A DNA stretch of 64,000 nt from Paenibacillus zeisoli (GTDB taxonomy: Bacteria > Bacillota > Bacilli > Paenibacillales > Paenibacillaceae): the NCBI RefSeq assembly GCF_003994465.1, contig NZ_RZNX01000003.1, positions 277,283-341,282 of the forward strand. Direction: 5' to 3'. Under the pieces are notes generated by a model that did not search any database, was not told where the DNA came from, and saw only the letters and a program-made list of their open reading frames with translations. The translations under genes and the position numbers were made by a program. Below, piece after piece: positions 8,196 to 16,018 of this stretch. Numbering within the stretch: position 1 is the stretch's first letter; every line of letters begins with the position of its first letter.

Positions 8196-8450
8196 ATGGC
8201 AGAAAGAAGATGGGGTATTGTCAAATGGTTCAAAGAAGATCAAGGTTACGGACGGATCATGCTAGACGGGCAGGACGGTAACCATGTTTTTGTTCACTTT
8301 AGCGAAATACTACCTCACCCTATTAGGTTACCGAACGGCTTTCGATTTCTTAAAGAGGGCCAAAAAGTTGCATTCGACCTATTCGAATACCCGAGTATAG
8401 CTGATTCCCAACGAATGACCGCTAAGAATGTGGAAGTTTTAGAGGATTGA
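8196..8450 (+). CDS. Cold-shock domain protein
   Basis: 84 aa beginning WGIVKWFKEDQGYGRIMLDG, with RNP1-like KEDQGYGRI and RNP2-like VFVHFSEI. This marks a single cold-shock domain that binds single-stranded nucleic acid. It is longer and more divergent than CspA/B (about 66 aa), with an insert around IRLPNGFRFLKEGQ. Start ATG with AGAGAAGG upstream. A terminator at 8504-8541 follows. Confidence 0.85.
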   Translation: MAERRWGIVKWFKEDQGYGRIMLDGQDGNHVFVHFSEILPHPIRLPNGFRFLKEGQKVAFDLFEYPSIADSQRMTAKNVEVLED

Positions 8451-8503
8451 AGGAATCGGGACCACTTTGGATTTGAATTATAGATATGAGATTATAGGGG
8501 TGA

Positions 8504-8541
8504 AAAAAACGCCAGTGACCTTAACCAGGTAACCGGCGTTT
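8504..8541. terminator. Terminator between convergent cold-shock and VOC genes
   Basis: AAACGCC-x-GT and AC-x-GGCGTTT arms around an AT-rich loop, with A and T runs on both sides; it can serve both strands. Confidence 0.7.
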
Positions 8542-8545
8542 CATA

Positions 8546-8947
8546 TTAGCGTTTCGGCATCTTGCTCTCATCCATGTACAGCAGGTTCCAGCGGTGACCA
8601 TCCAGGTCGGCGAATCCTGCGCCGTACATCCAGCCGTCAATTTCACTCGGCTTGCCAAAGATGTGTCCTCCGGCTAACTCTACTTTTTGAATAAAGGCAT
8701 CTACTTCTTCTCTACTCTCAGCCCCAATGGAAAAGATCACCTCTGCACTATGGGAAGTATCCACGGCTCTTGCACCTGTAAACTTCTCAAACGTCGCATC
8801 CGGGAACAGCATAATCGTTGTCCCGCCTATAACAAGCCGGGCTCTCTCGTTACCCACACTCGCCGCCTGGAATCCAATCTCATTGAAAAAAGCAGTTGAC
8901 CTCTCGACATCTTTAACCGGCACATTAATCCAGATCTCCTGTGACAT
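8546..8947 (-). CDS. VOC (glyoxalase/bleomycin-resistance/extradiol dioxygenase) family protein
   Basis: 133 aa with the paired beta-alpha-beta-beta-beta layout of VOC proteins: WINVPVKDVERSTAFFNEIGF at residues about 6-26, and EVIFSIGAES ... GWMYGAGFADLDGHRWNLLYMD at the C-terminus. The end is typical of the YyaH/PhnB-like subgroup. Substrate cannot be read from sequence. ATG with AGGGAG upstream; monocistronic. Confidence 0.82.
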   Translation of the reverse strand: MSQEIWINVPVKDVERSTAFFNEIGFQAASVGNERARLVIGGTTIMLFPDATFEKFTGARAVDTSHSAEVIFSIGAESREEVDAFIQKVELAGGHIFGKPSEIDGWMYGAGFADLDGHRWNLLYMDESKMPKR

Positions 8948-9089
8948 AGCTTCAGCTCCCTGGGATATATTCTCAACTACTCCTACTATACTCTACTTCT
9001 GGCGGCTTAAGCGAATATCTGTCATGCATTCTAGGTTTCCTTAACTTATATACATATCTGCTCCAGCAACGTATTACCTTCATATTGAT

Positions 9090-10430
9090 TTAGCAGCTCT
9101 TTGGCCCGCATCCTGAAGCCGGAACTGTTGGACCGCAGCACCCTGTTGCTGCTTGAACGGAAATACTACGCTTCTTGGAGACTGAACAAACCCCAGTCTG
9201 AGGAAGCTTCAGCTTGACCTCGCGGGCAGCCACGAAGTCTCCGGCAAGAGCAGCTACAACGCTTCTAACCTGTTCATAACCTGTGGCAAGTAGAAAGGTT
9301 GGAGCACGCCCATAACTTTTAGCTCCTACGATGTACAGATTCTTTTCAGGTTGCTGTAATTCTGCTTCACCATGTGGCCGAACCGTCCCACAGCTATGAA
9401 TGTTAGGGTCAATGAGATTCGCTAACTGAGGAACACATTCAATCGCCGAATCCGTAGTATATCTAAGCTCACTTAGGAAGGAGAAGTCAGGCCGCGAGCC
9501 GGTAGCCACAATAATTTCGTCCAGGTGAGGGATCTCAGCTTGCTCTCCGCTTTGTTGCCCTATAAGAGTAAGCTTCCGGGTGCCATGATCTTGTCTAACT
9601 TCTTGAACAAGAAAAGGGGTATGAACTTCCACCTTACCCTCATGAACAAATCTATTGGCCTTCAATCCGAGTTCGCCGCGTGCCAGCAGACCGTCATTTT
9701 CGCCTCCCCCGAAGGCTTCATCCACTTGCTGCTTTCTTAAGATCCAATGGATTTGGGTTTGTGCCTCATGCTGCTGCAACTGGTGAAGAAGAATAAGTGA
9801 TTGGATCGCAGAATGGCCGCTGCCGATGACAGCCACATTTTTGCCAGCATATTTCCTATAATCCGCATCCAAGATATCCGGTATGCCATAACGAATATGT
9901 TCCCCATATTTAAGTTCCCCACTGGAAATCTTTCCGCTTGCCGTCATGGGATTGGAAGATAACCAGGTGCCGGTTGCATCAATGACCGCTGAAGCTTCGA
10001 CTTTTCCAGTCATTCCATCTTGATTATACTCCAGGATAAAAGGAGCCTTTTCTCTGCCGAGTGTCTTCATTTTGTCCATGTCTTTCCGGTACACAGCCGT
10101 AACTTCAGCGTTCAAAAATAGATTTGGCTTAATGGAACCTAATTGAGATAGGGGTTTCAAATAGAGCTCCACCAAATCATGCCCCGTCGGTAGATCGTTC
10201 GGATTAGGGGCTATCCAGCCGCTTTCTAATAGCAGTTCCTTGGCAGCCGGATCTATATTAAACTCCCAGGTGGAGAACATGCGAACATGTTTCCAGCTTA
10301 AGACGGAGGCTCCCACGTTTGGCCCCTTTTCAAATAAAACAAAAGGCAAGTTTCTTTGTACAAGCTGTGCTGCAGCAGCTAGGGCTACAGGTCCACCACC
10401 CACAATGGCTACTGGTAATTGATTGTTCAT
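9090..10430 (-). CDS. FAD/NAD(P)-dependent oxidoreductase with Cys-rich tail (ArsO-like)
   Basis: 446 aa. An N-terminal FAD-binding GGGPVALAAAAQL loop (residues about 11-23), a second Rossmann motif GSGHSAIQSL (about 203-212) and VATGSRP (about 310) resemble flavin monooxygenases and pyridine-nucleotide oxidoreductases. The extreme C-terminus is unusual: TGCCGPTVPASGCGPKSC, with five cysteines, and another Cys shortly before it. Such tails can bind thiophilic metalloids. The preceding gene is a Cys-rich MarR regulator and both share a TTGCA-N3-TGCAA operator. ArsO-type monooxygenases of arsenic operons are the nearest role I can suggest; metal specificity is inference. ATG with GGAGGG. Confidence 0.75.
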   Translation of the reverse strand: MNNQLPVAIVGGGPVALAAAAQLVQRNLPFVLFEKGPNVGASVLSWKHVRMFSTWEFNIDPAAKELLLESGWIAPNPNDLPTGHDLVELYLKPLSQLGSIKPNLFLNAEVTAVYRKDMDKMKTLGREKAPFILEYNQDGMTGKVEASAVIDATGTWLSSNPMTASGKISSGELKYGEHIRYGIPDILDADYRKYAGKNVAVIGSGHSAIQSLILLHQLQQHEAQTQIHWILRKQQVDEAFGGGENDGLLARGELGLKANRFVHEGKVEVHTPFLVQEVRQDHGTRKLTLIGQQSGEQAEIPHLDEIIVATGSRPDFSFLSELRYTTDSAIECVPQLANLIDPNIHSCGTVRPHGEAELQQPEKNLYIVGAKSYGRAPTFLLATGYEQVRSVVAALAGDFVAAREVKLKLPQTGVCSVSKKRSISVQAATGCCGPTVPASGCGPKSC

Positions 10431-10459
10431 ATCTTATTCCCTCCAAAATTTTAAATTAT

Positions 10460-10472
10460 TTGCATATTGCAA
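10460..10472 (-). promoter_or_regulatory. Putative MarR operator upstream of the flavoprotein gene
   Basis: TTGCA-TAT-TGCAA is a perfect inverted repeat with a 3-bp centre, 30 bp before the flavoprotein ATG. The same TTGCA-N3-TGCAA core lies in the promoter of the MarR gene itself. Confidence 0.55.
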
Positions 10473-10489
10473 CTATTGTACAAAAGCTA

Positions 10490-10939
10490 TCACCCCTTGA
10501 TGGGGCGGCAGCAGTTACCTGACTTCGACATCGCTTCATTCATCAGCCTAATGGACTTGAGGACCATTTGATGTTCCTCTTCACTCATATAAGAGAAGAC
10601 TTCATCCAAGTATGCTTGCATTTGCTGATCAATAGTGGTTGCTACATATTTCCCTTCAGTTGTTAGGGATAAGGTAAATACACGACGATCAGATGGATCC
10701 ATTGTTTTCTGAATCAAGTTCATTCGAACTAGAGACTGAACCTGGCGGCTAAATGTCGTAATATCCGCCCCCAGAATGTCAGCCACTTGCTGCATAGAAG
10801 GATGATGCTGACGATCTACCTCATACAAAATATGGCTTTGAACAGGGGAGATATCACAACCCCCTACACTGCAGCAATTCTTATTGAGCAAGCCGAAGCG
10901 ACGGGTCATAATTTGAAACAGTTCGCGCGCGTTCTCCAA
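10490..10939 (-). CDS. MarR-family regulator with paired cysteines
   Basis: 149 aa with the MarR winged-helix pattern (MQQVADILGADITTFSRQVQSL, then DPSDRRVFTLSLTTEG as wing). Cysteines cluster near the N-terminus (NKNCCSVGGCD, residues about 20-30) and in the C-terminal tail (GNCCRP), both near the expected dimerisation or ligand region. A thiol or metalloid sensing role is inferred. Start is TTG (10939) with AGAGGTG 7 nt upstream. First gene of the MarR-flavoprotein unit, probably autoregulated through the palindrome at 10970-10998. Confidence 0.82.
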   Translation of the reverse strand: MENARELFQIMTRRFGLLNKNCCSVGGCDISPVQSHILYEVDRQHHPSMQQVADILGADITTFSRQVQSLVRMNLIQKTMDPSDRRVFTLSLTTEGKYVATTIDQQMQAYLDEVFSYMSEEEHQMVLKSIRLMNEAMSKSGNCCRPIKG

Positions 10940-10961
10940 AGTATGTCACCTCTTGGATATA

Positions 10962-10998
10962 GTTATAACGTATTTATTTGCAGTTTGCAAGTAAATAC
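10962..10998 (-). promoter_or_regulatory. MarR promoter with overlapping palindromic operator
   Basis: On the minus strand -35 TTGCAA (10985-10990), 17-bp spacer, -10 TATAAC (10962-10967). The inverted repeat GTATTTATTTGCA / TGCAAGTAAATAC (10970-10998, one mismatch, 3-bp centre) covers -35 and spacer, the expected place for a repressor. Confidence 0.65.
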
Positions 10999-11048
10999 AG
11001 GCGAGTACGCATGCATAACGGCTAGACCCCACTGACCTCCTAACCCGA

Positions 11049-11084
11049 AGAGCATGAAGAGCCCCTTCTCTTTATGCTCTTTTT
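11049..11084 (+). terminator. Intrinsic terminator without an obvious upstream gene
   Basis: Arms AGAGCATGAAGAG and CTCTTTATGCTCT with a CCCCTT loop, then TTTTT on the plus strand. No plus-strand gene lies upstream. It may end a short leader or small RNA or insulate the phytase-like gene at 11201. Confidence 0.6.
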
Positions 11085-11200
11085 ACGTTTTTACACCGGC
11101 TAGACGAATTACATACATTCCGCGAATATAACAACACTAGAATAGATCTAATCCATCGACTGAGGTCGATTATTTTATTCTGGAAGGGGTTTCTTAACTT

Positions 11201-12583
11201 ATGTCCTCGTCAAAAAAATGGCTTATCACCGCAATCGCCGCTCTCTCGGTTGGAAGCGCCTCCGCACTGTCCTCCACAGCCCAAGCTGCAGAACTTTCGT
11301 ATATGCTAAATGGACAGAACACAACAATCAGTACATATGAAGATTGGAATGCCGCTCACACGAGTGTTACCTTGACCATTAAGCCCAAGCTTACTGGCAA
11401 ATACACGCTCAGCCAGCCGGATCTGGCCCCAGGAATCAAGTTCGGGATTGGCTCCTCCCTTGCCCATATTCCGGGTGATCCGGACGATATTTTCTATACG
11501 ACGGCAGACCGTGGTCCTAATGGGGAAATTGATGTGAACGGCACCACACGCCGCACTTTCCCGCTGCCGAACTATACGCCTACCATTTACAAAATCCAGC
11601 TGGTTCAAGGCCAGATCAAGGTTCTGGACACCATCCCGCTGAAGATTAACGGCAAAGATCCGGTTACCGGCTCGAACCTCATTACCGGGCTGCCGAACCT
11701 TAAGTCACGGGATGAAGTTCCTTACGACAAAGCCGCAGCAAATGTCATTTCTTATGATCCGTATGGACTGGATGTGGAAGGCCTCGCCTACAATCCGAAG
11801 GATGATACATTCTGGATCTCCGATGAGTACGGCCCTTATCTGGTACAGGTCAAAAGAGACGGCACCCTGCTGCAGCGTCTGGCTCCCAAGGGCATCAGCT
11901 CCGAGCTGAATACGCCTGAACTCCCGCTAAAGGATGTGCTTCCAGCCGCTTACCTCACCCGCCGTCAGAACCGGGGAGCGGAAGCCGTAGGCATTACCCC
12001 GGATGGAAAATGGTTATTCATGGCGATGCAGAGCCCGCTTCGAAATCCGGACAAGAATGTCGACAATTCACGCGCACTTCGAATTCTCAAGCTTGACCTG
12101 GCCACACTTCAGCCAGTTGCCGAGTATGCTTACATGGCAGAAGACGCCAAGCAGTTCAAGGATTTGAAGCAGTCGGACATTGTCATCTCCGATTTGAACG
12201 TCATTAATGAGAACACGCTGCTGATTGATGAGCGTGACAAGAACGCGGGCGACAAAGCCCAGCTCAAGCGAATTTACCAGATCGACCTGTCCAAGGCGAC
12301 CAATATCCTCGGCAAGTATGACGATGCCGCCAAAGCCGGGAAGACGCTGGAGCAGCTCAGCACGGAAGAATTCGATAAGGCCGGCATTGTCCCTCCTAGC
12401 AAGAGAACAATTCTGGATGTGGTAGAGCTAAAGTATCCGAACGAGAAAGTCGAAGGCATCTCTCTGGTGAACGGTCATACCCTGGTCATCGTCAACGACA
12501 ATGATTTTGGTGTAGACCGGCTGGACTCCAAGGAGAACGGGACGGACCTGTGGACCTTTGAACTGCCTTATGTTTTGAAGTAA
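11201..12583 (+). CDS. Secreted esterase-like/phytase-like protein
   Basis: 460 aa. A signal peptide (about 1-29, ending AQA) precedes a beta-propeller-like protein. Its segments GIGSSLAHIPGDPDDIFYTTADRG, DVEGLAYNPKDDTFWISDEYGPYLVQ, RGAEAVGITPDGKWLFMAMQSPL and KVEGISLVNGHTLVIVNDNDFG are typical of the family called esterase-like activity of phytase. Such proteins are exported and thought to act on phosphate esters; activity here is unproven. ATG with GGAAGGGG. A small hairpin (ATCGAC/GTCGAT, near 11155-11170) lies just before the SD and may affect initiation. Confidence 0.8.
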   Translation: MSSSKKWLITAIAALSVGSASALSSTAQAAELSYMLNGQNTTISTYEDWNAAHTSVTLTIKPKLTGKYTLSQPDLAPGIKFGIGSSLAHIPGDPDDIFYTTADRGPNGEIDVNGTTRRTFPLPNYTPTIYKIQLVQGQIKVLDTIPLKINGKDPVTGSNLITGLPNLKSRDEVPYDKAAANVISYDPYGLDVEGLAYNPKDDTFWISDEYGPYLVQVKRDGTLLQRLAPKGISSELNTPELPLKDVLPAAYLTRRQNRGAEAVGITPDGKWLFMAMQSPLRNPDKNVDNSRALRILKLDLATLQPVAEYAYMAEDAKQFKDLKQSDIVISDLNVINENTLLIDERDKNAGDKAQLKRIYQIDLSKATNILGKYDDAAKAGKTLEQLSTEEFDKAGIVPPSKRTILDVVELKYPNEKVEGISLVNGHTLVIVNDNDFGVDRLDSKENGTDLWTFELPYVLK

Positions 12584-12618
12584 GACCCTTGGGGCTGGCA
12601 GGAAAATAGACAACTTAA

Positions 12619-12653
12619 CCAAGAGGACAGCCTTGAATTGGCTGTCCTCTTGG
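12619..12653. terminator. Terminator between convergent genes
   Basis: CCAAGAGGACAGCC and GGCTGTCCTCTTGG form a perfect 14-bp stem with a 7-nt loop between the phytase-like gene and the minus-strand membrane-protein gene. Confidence 0.8.
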
Positions 12654-12661
12654 CATTGTAT

Positions 12662-13699
12662 TCAACTATTTTGTTGTTGCTCCATTAAGTTCTGACATTC
12701 CTCTTGGAATTCACGTGGGTTATCCAAGAATAGATACACCTGATCAACGATTTGCCGTTTTCCGAACAAATGAATAACCGTAATCTTGCTTTTCAAACGT
12801 ACAAGCACATTGGGTTCTATGATAAGAGGCGTGATGGATGTTTTCAGGTCCTTTTGTGCCAATCCCCCAGATTTAATCACAGAGACAGATTCAATATTAT
12901 CTATGTCAATATACGATGACATTTGAATGCCATACTGAAGTCTTATGTCTTGTTGTGACACTAAAATCGGGTTTAAGCACATAGCCCGGTAATCCGCAAT
13001 GAATAAAATAATAATATATATATTTCCTAATGAAAGCACCCAGGCAGCGATATGTGACCATTGCATAATAAGAAGATGAATACACGCACCTTCAATTAGC
13101 AGGACCTTGGATAATATCAATATGGTTATAAGCCAGCTTGACTTTGTATGATAACTGAATGAAGTAGTACCATTTCGTAAATAGGGCTTTTTCCCCCAAG
13201 ACAATAGCGCGTAATAGAAGACGGAGGCATCATGAACAAGTAAAGATGTTATTTTGGAGCTGTTGAATATGGCTTCAAGACTTCTCCGCAACGTTTCTAT
13301 CGGATGGGAACCCGCTGTAAAATTCCGTCTGAAATTAATTGCGATTTGGTAGATTTTAAATATCTCATAACATAGAAACGTAAGCTCCATGGGTATAAGG
13401 GTATATTTTACAATGTCCAGTGTTCCTTGACTTGTGTGAGGCAGCGTCAACGCTAAAGCGATATAACCTATAAGTGCGTAGGGAAGAACCGCTATGATTT
13501 TTTTGTTTCGTTGTCGATAGATAAGGAAGTAAAGTAACAAGGGAATTACAACAACAAAATCTAACGTAACTCCAATCGACAGCAGTTGGTCATTTTCTTT
13601 AGCCAGTACAGACTTAACAACAACGAGGTCAAACAGAATTATAAACAAGCTTACACCAATAAAATAACTCATATTATTCCTAAAAAGCTTGGACATCAT
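12662..13699 (-). CDS. Multi-pass membrane protein, hypothetical
   Basis: 345 aa. About seven hydrophobic helices are spread over residues 10-235, with a loop near 125-180 (NFRRNFTAGSHPIETLRRSLEAIF). A soluble beta-rich C-terminal domain (about 245-335, SVSVIKSGG ... VLVRLKSKITVIHLFGKRQIV) looks like a membrane-protein PH-type domain. No family is recognised. ATG with GAGGAG upstream; codon use is more AT-rich than the flanking genes. Confidence 0.65.
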   Translation of the reverse strand: MMSKLFRNNMSYFIGVSLFIILFDLVVVKSVLAKENDQLLSIGVTLDFVVVIPLLLYFLIYRQRNKKIIAVLPYALIGYIALALTLPHTSQGTLDIVKYTLIPMELTFLCYEIFKIYQIAINFRRNFTAGSHPIETLRRSLEAIFNSSKITSLLVHDASVFYYALLSWGKKPYLRNGTTSFSYHTKSSWLITILILSKVLLIEGACIHLLIMQWSHIAAWVLSLGNIYIIILFIADYRAMCLNPILVSQQDIRLQYGIQMSSYIDIDNIESVSVIKSGGLAQKDLKTSITPLIIEPNVLVRLKSKITVIHLFGKRQIVDQVYLFLDNPREFQEECQNLMEQQQNS

Positions 13700-13765
13700 T
13701 TAGAAGCTCCTCCCCCTACATATCTAAATCTAATATAGGACAATTTGGTAATTTTTCCAAATCGT

Positions 13766-13795
13766 AAAAAAACGGCCCCCCATTTAGGAGGCCGC
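13766..13795 (-). terminator. Terminator of the two-P-loop ATPase gene
   Basis: CGGCC/GGCCG stem with seven T on the minus strand, 10 bp after the stop of the gene at 13806. Confidence 0.7.
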
Positions 13796-13805
13796 TTGTG
13801 GTATG

Positions 13806-14921
13806 TCAATGAAGCACCGACGGATCCAGCAGCTGATCCACTTCCCGCAGCAGCTCTGCAGACAATTCATGCAGCGCATGAATATCCAGTGCGTCGTTAT
13901 AGATCGCGGTAATCAGATCCCGGGTGTCCTTGGCCCCCTCCAAGAGAGCAATGGCCTCTTTCATCGAACTGGTATACCGGTCCTTGATCCCGGAAATTTC
14001 GTCTGCGTACTTCTCATCCGTACCGTCTGCAATGGCCAGCTTGTAGACATCGAGAATCGAATCCCCCTTGCGGGCAGGGAAATGCTCATGCGGAGCGGTA
14101 CTGTCGAAGATTGCTAGACTGAGATCCGGGAAGATCAGCATATCCAGACTGTTCGGATCGAATCCGCAGTGATAGATCTCGGTCCGGATGCCGCAGCTTT
14201 GGGCCTCTGCGGCAAGCTTCTTGAACAGGGTGGATTTGCCGGAACCCGGGCGTCCTTTTACAAAAATACGAGTGTTCAGATCCCTCGTCAGGTTCGGGAC
14301 ATAATCAATGGCTCCCTGCCAGGTCGCGGCGCCCAGGAATCGATGAACCACCTTCACCTGTTGCGTATCGGCTTCACGCGGCACACTAGGAATAAGATAT
14401 TCCTCGGTGAGCTGAGCCGCGATCTGATCCGCAGCCCCCCGGTCCAGATTGTCGATATAGAACTTCTCCCATTCATCGTGAATCAGCAGAGTCTTGTGGA
14501 AAGTAGCATAGGCCAGCTTATAGATGGCGCTGATCTGCTGATCCAACTCCTCAATCTCATCAGCGGAAGCGCCCAGGACTTCCTTATCCAGTACTTTTTC
14601 CAGATCGACATAGCGAATCTCCGTACCTTCCAGCACCGGATCGGCTCCCCATGCATTTCCGTCCACGACTCCGATACGTGCATCTTCCAGGATCACGCCC
14701 TCCAGCAGCCGGCTGTCCAGAGGTTGATGAATATAGTGCACGCTCCAGCCTCTGCTGCTCCAGGCAGCCGCCAGCTCCTGCAGCACCCTTGCACTCCCTG
14801 CCCCCGCACGTCCACCCAGCACGAATACCGTGTCTAGCCCGGCCAGCACCGAATCGAACAACGTATATAATCCAGCAGCCGTATTGCCGCGCGCAAAATA
14901 ATGCTTTTCCCGTTCCGCCAT
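13806..14921 (-). CDS. ATPase with two tandem P-loop domains
   Basis: 371 aa with two homologous halves. The first holds a degenerate Walker A (GGRAGAGSARV, residues about 37-47, Lys missing). The second has an intact one (KGRPGSGKSTLFKK, about 222-235) followed by IYHCGFDPNSLDMLIFPDLSLAIFDSTAPHEH. The arrangement matches a Firmicute family of unknown function often annotated simply as ATPase. The N-terminal half probably lost catalysis and kept a structural or regulatory role. ATG with AAGGAG 12 nt upstream; a terminator follows. Monocistronic. Confidence 0.75.
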   Translation of the reverse strand: MAEREKHYFARGNTAAGLYTLFDSVLAGLDTVFVLGGRAGAGSARVLQELAAAWSSRGWSVHYIHQPLDSRLLEGVILEDARIGVVDGNAWGADPVLEGTEIRYVDLEKVLDKEVLGASADEIEELDQQISAIYKLAYATFHKTLLIHDEWEKFYIDNLDRGAADQIAAQLTEEYLIPSVPREADTQQVKVVHRFLGAATWQGAIDYVPNLTRDLNTRIFVKGRPGSGKSTLFKKLAAEAQSCGIRTEIYHCGFDPNSLDMLIFPDLSLAIFDSTAPHEHFPARKGDSILDVYKLAIADGTDEKYADEISGIKDRYTSSMKEAIALLEGAKDTRDLITAIYNDALDIHALHELSAELLREVDQLLDPSVLH

Positions 14922-15028
14922 GAAGTTAACACGCTCCTTTGAATGTCTGAAGAAAATGCTTACACTCTAGGTTATGCGCGGCAGCAAGTCTGGTTGAACG
15001 CCTAATTTGAATAAAATTATTAAGAAGG

Positions 15029-15889
15029 TCACTGCCCGCCCCGGCCGCGATAGCTTCTCGGCGAGATGCCGGTAATTCTTTTGAATACTCGGGAGAAATA
15101 GAACGTATCTTTGTAACCAAGCGCCTCTCCAATCTCCTTGACGGACAGCTCTGTATTGAGCAGGATGTTCTTCGCTTCCCCGATCTTGAGCTGGTGAATG
15201 TACTCATTCAGGGGAAAACCCGTGTAGTCATGGATGATTCTGCGCAGGGTGGAGACGGAAATATGGTGTCTGGCCGCCAGTTCCGCTGGCTCATGCATAG
15301 TGTGCAGAGACTCTGCCAGGTCCTCAATCACCTTGAGCACCAGACCTCCACGGCCGCTCTCCTGAACACGGTCCGGCTGGGTGACAAGCTCATACATGAA
15401 CGCCTCGATCCTCATGGCGGCACGGTCTAGATTACTTGGAACTCCGCTGTCAATGAGCATAAACGTCATCTCCATCTTGTGAATGAACTTCTCATCCATG
15501 ACCGCTGTTTTTACCAGAGATGGATCGGGGAGCCAGCTTTCAAGCCATTCCGCAACCCTGCTGCCCTCCACCGTAAAATAATACTCATCCCAGAACCCGT
15601 CCTTCTCAGGACCATAGTTAAACACGGCTCCCGGGTATAGACAGAACCAGCTTCCTGCCTCAACCCGCTGAGGCTCGCCGCCGTCCACTTGATAATAGCC
15701 GCTGCCCTTCGTAATCATGGCGAACGCCCAATAATTGAACTTTGCTTCCCTCCGCTGGAGCGTTCTGCCAGGCAAATGTCCGGCGTTGATGACCGCAATC
15801 GACTTCAGCTTTCTTTTGCTTGCTTCAACAGCTGGATTGAAGATCCGTATCGGATCGGAACTGATCATATAATCCAGATATTTTGTCAT
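15029..15889 (-). CDS. AraC-family transcriptional regulator
   Basis: About 286 aa: an N-terminal cupin-like sensor (WAFAMITKGSGYYQVDGGEPQ) and a C-terminal double HTH (ELAARHHISVSTLRRIIHDYTGFPLNEYIHQ ... SVKEIGEALGYKDTFYFSRVFKRITGISP). The second ATG (15889) is preferred because GGGGGAG lies about 10 nt before it; the first ATG (15898) is too close. Divergent from the oxidoreductase/isomerase operon at 16019, which it probably activates. The perfect palindrome CATTGAATTCAATG (15924-15937) in the shared region is a candidate site. Confidence 0.85.
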   Translation of the reverse strand: MTKYLDYMISSDPIRIFNPAVEASKRKLKSIAVINAGHLPGRTLQRREAKFNYWAFAMITKGSGYYQVDGGEPQRVEAGSWFCLYPGAVFNYGPEKDGFWDEYYFTVEGSRVAEWLESWLPDPSLVKTAVMDEKFIHKMEMTFMLIDSGVPSNLDRAAMRIEAFMYELVTQPDRVQESGRGGLVLKVIEDLAESLHTMHEPAELAARHHISVSTLRRIIHDYTGFPLNEYIHQLKIGEAKNILLNTELSVKEIGEALGYKDTFYFSRVFKRITGISPRSYRGRGGQ

Positions 15890-15923
15890 CCTGCACATTC
15901 TCCCCCATCTACCAGCTGTGCTA

Positions 15924-15937
15924 CATTGAATTCAATG
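15924..15937. promoter_or_regulatory. 14-bp palindrome in the AraC/oxidoreductase divergent promoter
   Basis: CATTGAATTCAATG is perfectly symmetric, in the 120-bp gap between the AraC gene and the operon it faces. AraC proteins often use direct repeats, so the binding protein is uncertain. Confidence 0.35.
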
Positions 15938-16018
15938 AACATATATAACATATCCGTGCTTACTATAACCCCATTGTACCAGACCCCTCACGGATCATGA
16001 AAGGATGGAAGATCACAT

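Noticed and set aside
14953-14966. cre-like AGAAAATGCTTACA upstream of the two-P-loop ATPase gene
   Set aside because: Two mismatches to the consensus and no catabolic gene beside it.
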